A stretch of DNA of 64,000 nt, taken from contig NC_019974.1 of the NCBI RefSeq assembly GCF_000328685.1, positions 1,107,001-1,171,000 on the forward strand. Direction: 5' to 3'. The stretch comes from Natronococcus occultus SP4 (lineage in GTDB: Archaea > Halobacteriota > Halobacteria > Halobacteriales > Natrialbaceae). Below are positions 63,855 to 64,000 of the stretch, piece after piece. Within the stretch, counting starts at the first letter, position 1, and every line of letters begins with the position of its first letter. A program made the translations under genes and the position numbers. A model generated the notes under the pieces. The model was not told where the DNA came from. It was given only the letters and a program-made list of their open reading frames with translations, and ran no database searches.

Positions 63855-64000
63855 TCAGACCGCAGGATACCGATCCGTCCACGGGCGGGCTCGTTCAATC
63901 GCTCCAGCGACACTCAGTATATCGGTTTCGGCAAACCGTCTCCCAACGATCTGTAGTCCGACGGGGAGGCCATCGTCGGTGAAGCCAGCAGGCACCGAGG
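63855..64000 (-). CDS. Amidase family, C-terminal end (partial)
   Basis: The gene runs off the window's right edge. The visible C-terminus reads SVPAGFTDDGLPVGLQIVGR then FAETDILSVAGAIERARPWT and stops at 63855. SVPAGFTDDGLPVGLQIVGRR is a signature of amidase-signature (GatA/AtzF-like) enzymes that hydrolyse amides. It may act with the nearby amine oxidases on amides or amines. Start and catalytic Ser-Ser-Lys lie outside the window. Confidence 0.85.
   Translation of the reverse strand, partial: SVPAGFTDDGLPVGLQIVGRRFAETDILSVAGAIERARPWTDRYPAV

Overview
This window is haloarchaeal DNA. Evidence: very acidic predicted proteins, GC-rich core genes, start codons placed 25-35 nt after TATA-like box A elements (leaderless mRNAs), and archaeal families such as TFB, TBP, deoxyhypusine synthase, LrpA-type and DUF2250 regulators, and IS1341/IS6-type elements. 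No rRNA, tRNA or CRISPR array was seen. Genus and replicon (chromosome or megaplasmid) cannot be decided from sequence alone.

Layout. (1) 1-6.9 kb is ordinary haloarchaeal gene content: catalase-peroxidase katG, an acidic repeat protein with a PRC-barrel-like tail, an AlkA-type DNA glycosylase, a fumarate reductase/aspartate oxidase-like flavoprotein, and a YdjM-like membrane hydrolase. (2) 6.9-8.5 kb is a compact IS1341-type (TnpB-only) element with hairpin ends and a DUF2080 gene. (3) 8.5-27 kb looks like an integrated conjugative element. It has a tight minus-strand operon resembling a type IV secretion/DNA-transfer machine (coupling ATPase, its likely split partner, VirB3-VirB4-like ATPase, polytopic VirB6-like protein, small pilin-like protein). 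It also has a small internally duplicated regulator, a membrane-spanning propeller-Mrr nuclease protein, an unknown four-gene plasmid-type module, a ribbon-helix-helix protein and a tyrosine recombinase. (4) 27.3-38 kb is a defence/accessory stretch: IS6 scrap, a HEPN-type protein, a 1415-aa type IIG restriction-modification enzyme, a small SH3-like protein, a Tat-type S15 peptidase, and an AAA ATPase with a DUF234 nuclease-like tail. (5) 38-48.5 kb is decayed mobile-rich DNA: two tiny CxxC proteins, an FAD monooxygenase, regulators, a frameshifted response regulator, vapBC flanked by two copies of a broken gene end, a frameshifted IS6 copy, and LrpA.

(6) 48.5-64 kb combines amine/acyl metabolism with its own basal transcription factors: two copper amine oxidases (the second overlapping a 42-aa Cys-rich putative metal carrier), TFB, acetyl-CoA synthetase-like ligase, deoxyhypusine synthase, IclR regulator, TBP, TRAM protein, and the end of an amidase. 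Amine oxidase, aldehyde-derived acid, CoA ligase and amidase would make a plausible amine/amide catabolism set, but this link is inference.

The strongest candidate for something undescribed is the 953-aa protein at 19996-22857. It has a Tat-type signal, a PQQ-like beta-propeller predicted outside the cell, one membrane span, a long helical region, and a cytosolic Mrr-family nuclease domain, and it sits inside the conjugative element. Secondary candidates are the split coupling protein of the transfer operon, the HEPN/type IIG neighbourhood, and the amine oxidase-metal carrier overlap.
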